Both the position numbers and the translations under genes were made by a program. The notes under the pieces are model-generated. The model saw only the letters and a program-made list of their open reading frames with translations, did not search any database and was not told the DNA's origin. A stretch of 64,000 nucleotides of DNA from G963665495 sp963677785 (GTDB taxonomy: Bacteria; Desulfobacterota; Desulfovibrionia; Desulfovibrionales; Desulfovibrionaceae), in assembly GCA_963677785.2 (NCBI GenBank), contig CAXXDH010000002.1:1-64000 (forward strand), in the 5' to 3' direction. Below are positions 30,044-38,281 of the stretch, piece after piece; the stretch's first letter is position 1, and each line of letters starts with the position of its first letter.

Positions 30044-31408
30044 ATGCGGGAAAACGGACAAACAGGCATGTGTCGGGCGGACTGCGACCCCAGAGAGTCC
30101 GGGGTGTTGCTTTCATTTCCCAGGTTGTTGCAGGTGGAAGTGACGACCCGGTGCAACATGCGCTGCGCCATGTGCGTCAAGTCCGCTCCCGGTTGCGAGA
30201 TCGTCGAAGGGCATTTGGCTTTGGACACTTTCCGAAATCTGGCTCCGGTGTTGGAAAAAACGGACAAACTGGTCCTCAACGGCATCGGAGAACCGCTTCT
30301 CCATCCGCAGCTGCCCGAATTTGTCGCTTTTGCAAGAGAACGCATGGCGCCTGATGCGGATATCGGCTTCCAGACCAACGGCCTGCTGCTGAGCCCGGAG
30401 CTAGCCCGGAGATTCGTCCGGGCCGGGGTGGATACCATCTGCGTATCCGTGGACGCGGTGGAAGACGAAGACGACACCGGGCCGGGAAAGGGCGAGCTGC
30501 ACGGGCAACAGAAAGTCCGGAAGCTGGAAAAGGCCTTTACCATGCTGCGCGAGGCCGCAAGCGAAGACGGACGAACACTGCGCCTGGGCGTGGAGTTCGT
30601 GCTCATGGCCGACACCCTGCGTCAATTACCCAAGGTCGTACGCTGGGCCGCGCAACAGGGCGTCTCTTTTGTGATTGTTTCGCATCTGCTCGCCTATGAC
30701 GAAGCAATGCGCGAACAATCCCTGTTCAACCCCAATACGCCCGCGGCCACCGCGGTGTTTGGGAAATGGCAGGCCAAAGCCCTGCGGGAAGGGCTTGATT
30801 TTCACGAGTATTTGACCGGATTATGGAAATACGGAAAATCCGGTCCGGAAAAACGGATTGCGGTGTTGGCCGAGGGCTTGCAAGAAGAAGCCAGGCAACA
30901 ACAGATTTGGGTGCATTTGCGTAGTCTTTTGGAATGGGACCGCCGCGATCTATCCTCCGTACGCGCTGTTTGCGCCGAGGCGGAACAGGCCGCCCGTGAC
31001 GCGGGGCTTGATTTGCGGATGCCGCCGATGATGGCCCTGGACCAGAGGCGCTGCCACTTCATTGCCGACAGCGCCGCCTTTGTCACGGCCCAGGGGGATG
31101 TCTGCCCGTGCCAGTTTCTGTGGCACGGCTCCATGTGCCATCTGGACGGCGGAGACAAACGGATCCGCCCCTGGCGTTTCGGCAATCTGCACGAGACGCC
31201 CCTGGAAAAAATCTGGTGTTCCGCGGACTACACGGCTTTTCGTAAGGAAGTCCTGGAAGACGCCTATCCGTATTGTTCGAACTGTCCCTTTGTTCCCTGT
31301 GAGGATATTTCTTGCAAGTCCTATGAGTTCGAATACGATTGTCTGGGATCCACCGTACCCTGCGGCCACTGCCTCTGGAACATGGGCGCCTTGCAATGCC
31401 TGCTCTAA
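30044..31408 (+). CDS. radical SAM/SPASM domain protein (putative maturase)
   Basis: 454 residues. The radical SAM cluster motif CNMRCAMC lies at residues 37-44, followed by the GIGEPLLHP glycine-rich region and FQTNGLLL. The C-terminal half holds a SPASM-type auxiliary cluster region with many Cys: RRCHFI, DVCPCQF, PYCSNCPFVPCEDISC, and a terminal PCGHCLWNMGALQC. The extended Cys-rich end resembles, from memory, the family annotated as putative metalloenzyme maturases in Geobacter and relatives. Substrate unknown. ATG at 30044 follows AGGAGGGGG. A 64-residue Cys-containing peptide gene lies 250 nt downstream under its own promoter. Likely cytoplasmic. Confidence 0.85.
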   Translation: MRENGQTGMCRADCDPRESGVLLSFPRLLQVEVTTRCNMRCAMCVKSAPGCEIVEGHLALDTFRNLAPVLEKTDKLVLNGIGEPLLHPQLPEFVAFARERMAPDADIGFQTNGLLLSPELARRFVRAGVDTICVSVDAVEDEDDTGPGKGELHGQQKVRKLEKAFTMLREAASEDGRTLRLGVEFVLMADTLRQLPKVVRWAAQQGVSFVIVSHLLAYDEAMREQSLFNPNTPAATAVFGKWQAKALREGLDFHEYLTGLWKYGKSGPEKRIAVLAEGLQEEARQQQIWVHLRSLLEWDRRDLSSVRAVCAEAEQAARDAGLDLRMPPMMALDQRRCHFIADSAAFVTAQGDVCPCQFLWHGSMCHLDGGDKRIRPWRFGNLHETPLEKIWCSADYTAFRKEVLEDAYPYCSNCPFVPCEDISCKSYEFEYDCLGSTVPCGHCLWNMGALQCLL

Positions 31409-31572
31409 GAATAATTTGTCACGTTTTTACACAGCGGGTAAAAAAAGCGACAGTCTTTGCTTGTTTTGATATTTATTAAGAAATAACCATATGTTGCATC
31501 ACTCGTCCGGATGTTTGCTGTTCTGATTTCGCACAATCCGGGGAGTCTTTACTTCATGGGGCGGCTTGTCAT

Positions 31573-31600
31573 TTGATAAAACAGCTTTATTTCATACTAT
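31573..31600 (+). promoter_or_regulatory. sigma-70-type promoter for the small Cys peptide
   Basis: TTGATA, 16 nt, TACTAT is a good -35/-10 pair in an AT-rich stretch, 60 nt ahead of the ATG at 31660. Confidence 0.6.
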
Positions 31601-31659
31601 AGAACTATGAAAAAGCCAGCTGATTGGAGCCCGGACACCCAAGTATAAGGAGGCTTCCC

Positions 31660-31854
31660 ATGGCAGACAAAGCAGAACTAAGAAAGCGTATAGAGGATAC
31701 AATGGCCTGCACCGCCTTTGCCGAGGCGGGGGTACCCTGTCCCACCGAAGAACAGGACCTGAAAGAGGGGCAAGATGCGGACATCCCCGTGGAAGAACGT
31801 ATCAACTCTGAATGCGCGCTGTTTCATGAAAGCGGCCCGCAGTGTTTTCTCTGA
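31660..31854 (+). CDS. small conserved-looking Cys-containing protein, 64 aa
   Basis: 64 residues from the ATG at 31660, chosen for the TAAGGAGG 8 nt ahead. A basic N-terminal helix MADKAELRKRIEDTMACTAF is followed by an acidic, Glu/Asp-rich body. The four Cys lie at MACTAF, VPCPTEE, SECALF and PQCFL. No signal peptide and no membrane span. It has its own promoter and a strong terminator, so it is a well-formed monocistronic gene despite its size. Its position behind a radical SAM/SPASM maturase makes a modified-peptide or metal-carrier role imaginable, but nothing in the sequence proves it. Family unrecognised. Confidence 0.7.
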   Translation: MADKAELRKRIEDTMACTAFAEAGVPCPTEEQDLKEGQDADIPVEERINSECALFHESGPQCFL

Positions 31855-31896
31855 TGTCCGACGCTGCCGCCCGACTGCAGCGTTTATGATCCTACA

Positions 31897-31926
31897 GCCG
31901 CCTGACGCAACGCAGGCGGCTTTTTT
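31897..31926 (+). terminator. rho-independent terminator behind the 64-aa gene
   Basis: GCCGCCTG, an eight-base loop, CAGGCGGC, then six T. A second weaker hairpin (ACGCTGC...GCAGCGT) precedes it at 31861-31883. Confidence 0.9.
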
Positions 31927-31963
31927 AATGGCTTTGTTGTTGGCTTTGTTATTGCGTTGGAAG

Positions 31964-32024
31964 TTGACAGGTTTAAAAATGAATACTATCTTCATTTTTA
32001 AAGATGAACGAAATATTCATTTTT
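31964..32024 (+). promoter_or_regulatory. promoter and palindromic operator of the tetR gene
   Basis: TTGACA (31964-31969), 17 nt, TATCTT (31987-31992) is a near-consensus promoter. It is overlapped by a perfect inverted repeat with 11-nt arms, AAAAATGAATA (31975-31985) and TATTCATTTTT (32014-32024), with a second nested pair CTTCAT/ATGAAC between them. The layout is what is expected for autorepression by the TetR-type regulator starting 16 nt further on. Confidence 0.75.
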
Positions 32025-32039
32025 AGGGAAGGAGGCAAC

Positions 32040-32672
32040 ATGGTTCAAGTTCTCAAAGAGAGCGTACGCATCGGAATTCTTGAGGCAGCGGAGCGGCTTT
32101 TTGCCCGTGTCGGGTTCAAAAAGGCGACCATGGAAGCAATCGCCAGGGAAGCAGGCGTGGCCACCGGGACGATCTATAAGTATTTCGCCAATAAAGACGC
32201 TTTATTTTACGCCATCATCACGGATGATTTCGCCGCAGACTTTTTCCGCTTGACCCGCCGAAGAATTTTGGAGTTCGCAACGCCGGAAGGCCTGCAGCCG
32301 GAACATCCGGCTTTGGACGGCGCATCCGGCGAATTGCTGCAGTTCTGGATTCGCAACCGTTTAAAGGTCGTCATCATCCTGGCTCGGGCCGAAGGATCCA
32401 AATATGAGAAGTTCGCGGAGGATTATGTGGAAGCGATGGTCGCGCAGACAATCGAGCAGGCCCGTGAGCAGTTTCCCGAACAGGAGATCACGCCCCTGTT
32501 TCGATTCATGGTTCGCAAAATTCTTACAGAATCCGTACGGGGTATAGTCGCAACCTTGGAAACGTTCACGGAAGCGTCCGCCATTAATCAGGCCTTTTCG
32601 GCCGGTGTAGCCTACCAGCTCGGAGGCATTGCGGCGTTTATCGAATGGTGGCGGCGCGAGGCAAGCGCATAA
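32040..32672 (+). CDS. TetR/AcrR family transcriptional regulator
   Basis: 210 residues from the ATG at 32040, chosen for GGAAGGAGG just ahead; the in-frame ATG at 32004 lies inside the operator. The N-terminal TetR helix-turn-helix is clear: RIGILEAAERLFARVGF, KATMEAIAREAGVATGTIY, KYFANKDALFYAII. The C-terminal ligand-binding region (about 60-210) is not recognisable by ligand. No efflux or enzyme gene follows directly. The only co-directional partner within 50 nt is a 116-residue hydrophilic protein, so the regulated target may be that gene or lie elsewhere. Autoregulation is likely from the overlapping palindrome. Confidence 0.92.
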   Translation: MVQVLKESVRIGILEAAERLFARVGFKKATMEAIAREAGVATGTIYKYFANKDALFYAIITDDFAADFFRLTRRRILEFATPEGLQPEHPALDGASGELLQFWIRNRLKVVIILARAEGSKYEKFAEDYVEAMVAQTIEQAREQFPEQEITPLFRFMVRKILTESVRGIVATLETFTEASAINQAFSAGVAYQLGGIAAFIEWWRREASA

Positions 32673-32712
32673 CGGCAAAGCATTGAACTATTGCTAATGG
32701 AGGATAAAAAAC

Positions 32713-33063
32713 ATGCACGCTTTTGACATCCTGGCGGAAGCGAAAATCCGCCAGTGGGAAAAGGAAAAAAAGGAGGGCAAACAGGATAAGCGGGTTCAAG
32801 CGCAGTCGGAATCCGCATACTCTGGCCAATCGCTCGAGCGCCAGTTGTACGATGAGATACGCGAGCTTATCAGGCAGGCCTACTCGGAAGGTTCCGGAAA
32901 ACAGGAAATGCTTCTTGGCGAAGCGGAAAAGCTCCAGGTACAATTGACCGCACGTCTGGAGACGAGTGGTTATCATAATATGTCAAAATGGTTCGGTGAT
33001 GAAATTCAACGGTACAAAAGGGAAAACAGGAAGACGTGGGAGAGGGCACCGGAGCAAGCCTGA
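32713..33063 (+). CDS. hydrophilic hypothetical protein behind tetR
   Basis: 116 residues, starting 40 nt behind the tetR stop with AATGGAGG as ribosome-binding site, so probably cotranscribed. The N-terminus HAFDILAEAKIRQWEKEKKE is weakly like the first helix of DnaJ-homologue (DUF1992) proteins, which also open with a LAExxIR stretch, but the following glycine-proline loop of that family is absent. The rest is charged helix: RQLYDEIRELIRQAY and EAEKLQVQLTARLETSG. No membrane span or signal peptide. Function unknown. Confidence 0.7.
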   Translation: MHAFDILAEAKIRQWEKEKKEGKQDKRVQAQSESAYSGQSLERQLYDEIRELIRQAYSEGSGKQEMLLGEAEKLQVQLTARLETSGYHNMSKWFGDEIQRYKRENRKTWERAPEQA

Positions 33064-33206
33064 AACACTGATTCCGCCCCGCACGCCCGTACTTCTTTGT
33101 CTTGCCTATTGCAGCCATCGGAAGTATTGAATCCGTTTCCAAGTCCATTGCATTCTAATGAGTCACGCAGTTGATGGGCGTGCAAAACAGGGAGCGAGTG
33201 AGTATC

Positions 33207-34373
33207 ATGTCCGAGTCCAAGAATTCCGCTGACGCCTATGTCGCGAGCCTCCGGGAGGAGGTGCAGTCTTTCGAACAGTACACCGCCGGGCTTTCCATCG
33301 AGGAAATTCAGGAAAAATACGGCTTATCCCAGGTGGTCAAACTGGCCAGCAACGAAAACCCTCTTGGCACCTCGCCCCTCGTACAAAAGACCCTGCGCCA
33401 GCATGCGGACCATGCGTTTCGCTATCCGCAAACCTGCAATCCGCGACTGGCCAAGGCCATAGCGGACTATGTGGGCGTTCCGCCCGAATGCATCGTGGCC
33501 GGGAACGGATCGGATGAACTCATCGACCTGATAATCCGCTGCCGCGTACGTCCGGGCAAGGAACATGTGCTGGCATTCGATCCGTGCTTCAGCATGTACC
33601 GGCTGCAGTCCCAGCTCTGCGGGGTGGAGTTTCGCCAGCTGCCCTTGAACGATGACTACAGCTTTCCGTGGGAGCAGGTGCTGGATGCCGTGGACGAGAA
33701 CACGGGAGTGCTGTTTCTGACTTCCCCGGACAACCCCTCGGGCTATACGGCGCCTCTGGACAAGATTCTCGAACTGGCCAAGGCCCTACCTCCGCAGTGT
33801 TTGTTCGTACTGGACGAGGCCTATATCGATTTTACCCAGCCGCCGGAGGCGCACTCGCCGCTGGTGGCCGGAGAATTTTTCAAAGACGGCGCGTATCCGT
33901 ACCCCAATATGGTGACGCTGCGGACCTTTTCCAAAATGTTCGGCCTGGCCGGCCTCAGGCTCGGATACGCCGTATGCGCCCCGTGGCTGGCCGATTACCT
34001 CTGGCGGATCCGTGATCCGTTCAGTGTGAACCTGATGGCCGAACTGGCCGGGATCGCGGCTTTATCCGATACGCATTATTTTCAGGCCACGCTGGAGTGC
34101 GTACAGCAAGGGAAAAAGCAACTTGAAGACGGGCTGCAGGCCCTGAAATGCCGGACCTGGCCCACGCAGGCCAATTTTCTGCTTGTTGCCCTGCCGGACG
34201 ACTGTACGTTGGATCGAAACGAGGTCCACATGGCTTTGCTGGCCAAAGGGGTCATCGTACGTCCGCTGAACGGCTACCGCAACATGGACCGCCACTTCCG
34301 GTTGAGCATTGGCACAGCCAAGGAAAACGCATTCTTTCTGGAGAAATTGGAGGAGGTGCTGCATGGCGCCTAG
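33207..34373 (+). CDS. hisC: histidinol-phosphate aminotransferase
   Basis: 388 residues from the ATG at 33207, with GGGAG about 13 nt upstream; an in-frame start at 33171 is possible. Class II PLP aminotransferase converting imidazole acetol phosphate and glutamate to histidinol phosphate and 2-oxoglutarate. Motifs: LASNENPLGTSPLV, HAFRYPQTCNPRLAKAIADY, IVAGNGSDELIDL, FLTSPDNPSGY, VLDEAYIDF, and RTFSKMFGLAGLRLGY with the PLP Lys in FSK. Isolated from other his genes. Its last 11 nt overlap cmk, so the two are translationally coupled, an arrangement I recall in Desulfovibrio genomes. Related aminotransferases for other aromatic substrates cannot be excluded. Confidence 0.93.
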   Translation: MSESKNSADAYVASLREEVQSFEQYTAGLSIEEIQEKYGLSQVVKLASNENPLGTSPLVQKTLRQHADHAFRYPQTCNPRLAKAIADYVGVPPECIVAGNGSDELIDLIIRCRVRPGKEHVLAFDPCFSMYRLQSQLCGVEFRQLPLNDDYSFPWEQVLDAVDENTGVLFLTSPDNPSGYTAPLDKILELAKALPPQCLFVLDEAYIDFTQPPEAHSPLVAGEFFKDGAYPYPNMVTLRTFSKMFGLAGLRLGYAVCAPWLADYLWRIRDPFSVNLMAELAGIAALSDTHYFQATLECVQQGKKQLEDGLQALKCRTWPTQANFLLVALPDDCTLDRNEVHMALLAKGVIVRPLNGYRNMDRHFRLSIGTAKENAFFLEKLEEVLHGA

Positions 34374-35052
34374 CGGCAACCGCCGAATTGTGACTCTGGA
34401 CGGGCCGGCCGGCGTGGGCAAGACCACGCTGGCCCGGCAGACGGCCGCGGCCCTGCGTATTTCGTATCTGGATACGGGCGCCATGTTCCGGGCCGTGGCC
34501 TGGCATTTGGGAGCCGGATCCTGGGAGCTGCCAGAGGATGCGCTGCGTACGCACCTGGAAGCCATGCGCTTCGAACTGCAGGGCTCGGGCGCGGACTCTT
34601 GCCTGCTGCTCAACGCCAAACCCCTGACCGACGCGATCCGTACGGAAGAGGTCGGACTCTGGGCCTCCAATGTGGCCAGGCTGCCCGTCGTACGGGATGC
34701 GTTGAAACAGGCGCAGCAGCAGATGGGGGGAGAAACGCCGCTGGTGGCCGAAGGCCGTGATATGGGGACGGTGGTTTTTCCGCAGGCAGCCTGCAAAATC
34801 TTTCTGGACGCCACGCCCGAAGAACGCGCGCGGAGGCGTTGCCTGCAGCTGCAGGAGCGCGGCGATACGGTGGACTTTGAAAAACTCTGCGAACAGATCC
34901 GCCTGCGCGACGACCAGGACCGCAACCGCGCCGTGGCCCCGCTGCGCCCGGCACCGGACGCCGTGATCATCGACACCACCGCCATCAACATTCAGCAGGT
35001 CCTGGACCGCATCCTTGCCGAAGCGGCGAAATGCATGCCCCCGGCGGCTTAA
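34363..35052 (+). CDS. cmk: cytidylate kinase
   Basis: 229 residues. Phosphorylates CMP and dCMP with ATP in pyrimidine nucleotide recycling. Signatures: P-loop DGPAGVGKTTLARQ, CMP-binding SYLDTGAMFRAVAWHLG, VAEGRDMGTVVFP, and lid region LDATPEERARRRCLQLQERG, then RDDQDRNRAVAPLRPAPDA. ATG at 34363 follows GGAGGAGGTG and lies within the hisC 3' end. Length matches the family. A hairpin repeat follows directly. Confidence 0.95.
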   Translation: MAPSGNRRIVTLDGPAGVGKTTLARQTAAALRISYLDTGAMFRAVAWHLGAGSWELPEDALRTHLEAMRFELQGSGADSCLLLNAKPLTDAIRTEEVGLWASNVARLPVVRDALKQAQQQMGGETPLVAEGRDMGTVVFPQAACKIFLDATPEERARRRCLQLQERGDTVDFEKLCEQIRLRDDQDRNRAVAPLRPAPDAVIIDTTAINIQQVLDRILAEAAKCMPPAA

Positions 35053-35080
35053 GGAACTTTTTGCAAAAAGTTCTTTAAGA
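35049..35080 (+). terminator. intergenic hairpin repeat behind cmk
   Basis: TTAAGGAACTTTTTGCAAAAAGTTCTTTAAG, preceded by GGCGGC and followed by AATCCTCAAAAAAATTCAGCTGA. The same block (GGCGGC, hairpin, AAAACTTTT, GCTGA-like tail) recurs at 58665 and 61872. It probably acts as a terminator; family-wide it behaves like an intergenic repeat. Confidence 0.6.
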
Positions 35081-35255
35081 ATCCTCAAAAAAATTCAGCT
35101 GACAAAGGTTGCCGGCAACGTTCAATGAATTCCTTTAGTCAACTGCAGGGGTAGGCTTGGTTTTTTTTGCGGGGGGGCTATTAGTAGGCGGAAAATACTA
35201 AATGGTCCGCTCCAGCGAGGCTATCGCCGCTTGACCCCGCCCGCGTCGTTGCCAG

Positions 35256-36044
35256 TCATTTTTCCTCGGCTTTGGCCTGGTCCCAGAGTTTGTTCTGCTC
35301 ATCCAGGGGGAGCTTGGTCAGGTCCAGGTTCTGTTCCTTGGCAAGGTCTTCCATACGTTCGAACCGGGTGAGGAATTTGGCCACAGCGCCGTGCAGGGCG
35401 GCGTTGGCCTTGATGCCTTTGCGGCGGCCGAGTTCGATGAGCGTGAAGAGGTAGTCGCCGAACTCCTGTTCGCTGTCTTGCGGATCGCCGGAATCCAGGG
35501 CTTCCTGCCATTCGCGCCACTCATCAAGCAGTTGTTGTTCGAGTGCCTCGTCGGACTCCCAGGTGAATCCGATACGCGCGGCCTTGGAGTGGACGCGGTA
35601 GGCCCGCAGCATGGGGGGCAAGCCTTTGGGCAGGCTTTCGAAGACACGCTTTTTTTCCTCGTTGTCGCCGTTGTCCTTTTCCGAGCGTTTGATACGCTCC
35701 CAGTTTTTGAGGAGCTGTTCCTGATTTTCGAACTCCATGTCGCCGAAGACATGCGGATGGCGGCGGATCATCTTGTCCGCGTTGCCGTCCAGGGCCTGAT
35801 CCAGGGTAAAGGATTCGCGACGGGCATAGAGTTCGGCGATGAACAGCAGCAGAAACAGGCAGTCGCCCAGCTCCTCGCAGGCTTCCTGCGTATCGCCGCT
35901 GCGAATGGCCTCCACCAGTTCGAAGGATTCTTCAATGACATAGTCGCACAGGCTTTCCGGGGTCTGTTTTTGATCCCAGGGGCAGCCTCCGGGACCCAAT
36001 AAGGAATGAATAACGTCGTTGAGACGCTTCAATGCGGTACTCAT
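35256..36044 (-). CDS. mazG: nucleoside triphosphate pyrophosphohydrolase MazG
   Basis: 262 residues from the ATG at 36044, preceded by TTGGAGAAAATATC. Hydrolyses NTPs to NMPs and pyrophosphate, a house-cleaning enzyme that also influences the stringent response. Two MazG domains are visible: GGCPWDQKQTPESLCDYVIE with EESFELVEAI and EACEELGDCLFLLLF in the first, then GFTWESDEALEQQLLDEW and SEQEFGDYLFTLIELGRR in the second. KMIRRHPHVFGD is the typical linker motif. Full length for the E. coli type. cvpA lies 73 nt upstream on the same strand. Confidence 0.96.
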   Translation of the reverse strand: MSTALKRLNDVIHSLLGPGGCPWDQKQTPESLCDYVIEESFELVEAIRSGDTQEACEELGDCLFLLLFIAELYARRESFTLDQALDGNADKMIRRHPHVFGDMEFENQEQLLKNWERIKRSEKDNGDNEEKKRVFESLPKGLPPMLRAYRVHSKAARIGFTWESDEALEQQLLDEWREWQEALDSGDPQDSEQEFGDYLFTLIELGRRKGIKANAALHGAVAKFLTRFERMEDLAKEQNLDLTKLPLDEQNKLWDQAKAEEK

Positions 36045-36117
36045 GATATTTTCTCCAAAAAAGAAATGGCTCAGTGGGTTGCTTTGTTGCGGGTGTTGTA
36101 GACGAAAGCGGCGCGGC

Positions 36118-36639
36118 TTACAAATCGGCGTTGTTGTCGGCGGATGGCGCGGGGCCGGCCAGGGGCGGCTGGACATGGACATGTTCCAGCATGTACGCGG
36201 TCAGTTCGCGAATCTGCGGGGCCAGGCTGGAGTTGGCCAGAAACGAGGCCTGGGGCATGAAGCGCTGGAACAGGAAGATCACCACCAGCGCCAGCAGGCA
36301 GCCTTTGATAAAGCCCACGGCTCCTCCGAGCAAAGAATTCAGCCAGGGCGCGAACGGAGAGAGAAAATTGCTCAGGATACGGGCCGCCAGAGTAGCCAGG
36401 ACCATGACTCCGAGAAAAATAGCCAGAAAGGCGACAATGGACGTCCATTGGTGATTGCCCAGAATGCTCCGGACATGGGGTTCGAGCATATAGACGTATT
36501 TGTTGGCCAGAAAGTAGCCGCCGATCAATCCGGCAATTGCCCCCGCCTCGACGATCAAGCCGCGGAAAATGCCGCGGACCAGAAAAAAGCCGATGATCAC
36601 GAGCAGGATAATGTCCAGTATATTGATGGCGTGTGTCAT
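36118..36639 (-). CDS. CvpA family membrane protein
   Basis: 173 residues with four predicted membrane spans (about 7-25, 30-50, 65-88 and 100-122). The first carries NILDIILLVIIGFFLVRGIFRG, typical of CvpA/colicin V production proteins, and a later SLLGGAVGFIKGCLL helix is also characteristic. Inner membrane. The family was named for a requirement in colicin V export, but its real role appears to be envelope or stress related and is not established. ATG at 36639. Same strand and close ahead of mazG. Confidence 0.88.
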   Translation of the reverse strand: MTHAINILDIILLVIIGFFLVRGIFRGLIVEAGAIAGLIGGYFLANKYVYMLEPHVRSILGNHQWTSIVAFLAIFLGVMVLATLAARILSNFLSPFAPWLNSLLGGAVGFIKGCLLALVVIFLFQRFMPQASFLANSSLAPQIRELTAYMLEHVHVQPPLAGPAPSADNNADL

Positions 36640-36822
36640 ACGAGTATTCTTTTAAAAATAGTTTAAAAATTCTATAACAAAAGTTTTGAAAAAAGGAAAG
36701 GTATTCCGGGCGTATTGTCGTGATTTGTTGTTTGCACGGCAAAAGCAATCGCCATTATGACACATAGGTGCGGCTTGCAATAATGATACGGAAGCTGCGG
36801 CTGGAATGGAATTGTGGAGAAA

Positions 36823-36850
36823 CGGCGGCGGAACATGCGTTCCGCCGCCG
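36823..36850 (-). terminator. terminator hairpin behind ahbD
   Basis: CGGCGGCGGAAC-ATGC-GTTCCGCCGCCG is a perfect 12-bp stem. On the minus strand it lies just behind the ahbD stop and is followed by TTTCTCC, a weak T tract, so termination is likely but perhaps not complete. Confidence 0.75.
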
Positions 36851-36855
36851 CAGGA

Positions 36856-37971
36856 TTACTTTTTTTTTGGCTGATAGGTGCAGAGAGGTTCTTCGGCGAG
36901 ATAGTCTCCGCGCATGGTGTGGGCCCGGGCGCGGCAGCCGCCGCAGACGCGGTGGTATTCGCACACGCCGCATTTGCCCTTGTAATCGTCCTTGTTACGC
37001 AGTTTGAGAAACTGCGGTGAATTCCGCCAGATTTCCGGAAAAGGCGTATCGCGTACGTTGCCGCAGTCCAGCTCCAGGTAGCCGCAGGGCTGGACCTGGC
37101 CCGTATGGGAGATGAAGCAGAAGCCCGTACCGCCCAAGCAGCCGCGGCTGAGGGCGTCCATGCCGAACGTATCCGGCGTGACCGAAATGCCTTCCTCTTT
37201 GGCACGCTGGCGCATGATGCGGTAGTAGTGCGGCGCGCAAGTGGCCTTGAGGTGCATGCTTGTGGTCTTGCGGAAGTCGTAGAACCAGTTGAGCACCTGT
37301 TCGTATTCGGCCGCGTTGATGGCTTCATCCGCCATACGCGCGGCGCGCCCCGTGGGGACGAGCAGGAAAATATGCCAGGCCGCCGCGCCCAGGCCGTTGG
37401 CCAGGTCGAAGATGGTCTTGAAGCTCGACAGGTTGTTCTGCGTCACCGTGGTGTTGATCTGGAATTCGACGCCCGCCTGTTTGAGCAGGTCAATGCCCCG
37501 CAGGGCGCTTTCAAACGCGCCGGGAACGCCGCGGAACGTGTCATGGCTCAGAGCGTCCGGTCCGTCGATGGAGATGCTGCAGCGCTGAATGCCGGTTTCT
37601 TTCATCAAGCGCGCGTTTTCGGCCGTGATCAGCGTGCCGTTGGGCGCCATGACGCAACGCAGGCCCTGCGCGTTGGCGTGCTCGACCAGTTCGAAAACAT
37701 CCGGACGCAACAAAGGTTCGCCGCCCGTGAAAATGATGATGGGCGAACCGGTTTCCGGAAACGTGTCTATGAGCGCCTTGGCTTCCGCGGTGTCGAATTC
37801 GCCCTCATAGGGCTCGGGATGGGCTTCGGCCCGGCAATGGCGGCAGGCCAGGTTGCACGACCGGGTCACTTCCCAGGCGATCAGGCGCAGGGGCGGCGTT
37901 TTTCCGTCCGGCAAAAAGCGCTGGCCGTGGGGGTGGCCTTCAATTCCGTGCGGGTGCTGTTGATGCTGCAT
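36856..37971 (-). CDS. ahbD: heme b synthase AhbD (radical SAM/SPASM)
   Basis: 371 residues. In the siroheme-dependent heme pathway AhbD removes two propionate carboxylates from Fe-coproporphyrin III to give heme b. The cluster motif CNLACRHC lies at residues 39-46, preceded by PLRLIAWEVTRS, typical of AhbD; FTGGEPLLRPD and SISIDGPDALSHDTFRGV follow. A SPASM-like C-terminus binds a second cluster: GCLGGTGFCFISHTGQVQPC and CGVCEYHRVCGGCRARAH. A His/Pro-rich N-terminus (QHQQHPHG) is an oddity that could bind metal. Same strand as hemB and ahbC, with a 310-nt structured gap ahead. Confidence 0.93.
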   Translation of the reverse strand: MQHQQHPHGIEGHPHGQRFLPDGKTPPLRLIAWEVTRSCNLACRHCRAEAHPEPYEGEFDTAEAKALIDTFPETGSPIIIFTGGEPLLRPDVFELVEHANAQGLRCVMAPNGTLITAENARLMKETGIQRCSISIDGPDALSHDTFRGVPGAFESALRGIDLLKQAGVEFQINTTVTQNNLSSFKTIFDLANGLGAAAWHIFLLVPTGRAARMADEAINAAEYEQVLNWFYDFRKTTSMHLKATCAPHYYRIMRQRAKEEGISVTPDTFGMDALSRGCLGGTGFCFISHTGQVQPCGYLELDCGNVRDTPFPEIWRNSPQFLKLRNKDDYKGKCGVCEYHRVCGGCRARAHTMRGDYLAEEPLCTYQPKKK

Positions 37972-38281
37972 GATGATCCTCTGTTCGGGTCGTGGCGAAA
38001 ATCTTGAGGCGCTGCCCCAACTTCCTCTTCAGGCTTCGCCCTTTTGAGCGAGTTTTTGAATTCAGGGCGAGGTAAGAGCCTTGGATGGGGTGACGCCCAT
38101 CCTCCGTGGCTGAACAGTCCCTACCTCGCTGACTGATTGCGCGCCTGGACCCCGTATATATACGCTGAAACTACATAAGCTTGATACGTAATCTCAGCTG
38201 AACGTTTCTGTGATTATTATACCTTTTTCAGGACGGGTCCCCCCCTCTAAAAAAGGGGGGTAAGCCTCTTGAGGCATTGTA
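37972..38281 (-). other. intergenic region hemB-ahbD with nested RNA structure
   Basis: 310 nt. At 38067-38129 three nested stems are complementary: GCGAGGTA/TACCTCGC (outer, 8 bp), AGCC/GGCT, and GGATGGG/CCCATCC (inner, loop GTGACG). At about 38232-38260 a C6...G6 hairpin with an A-run loop and a GCCTC/GAGGC pair lie directly behind hemB and may terminate or pause transcription. No open frame is supported. The structured block could be an attenuator, a small RNA or an ahbD leader; strand is assumed from the operon. Confidence 0.5.
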
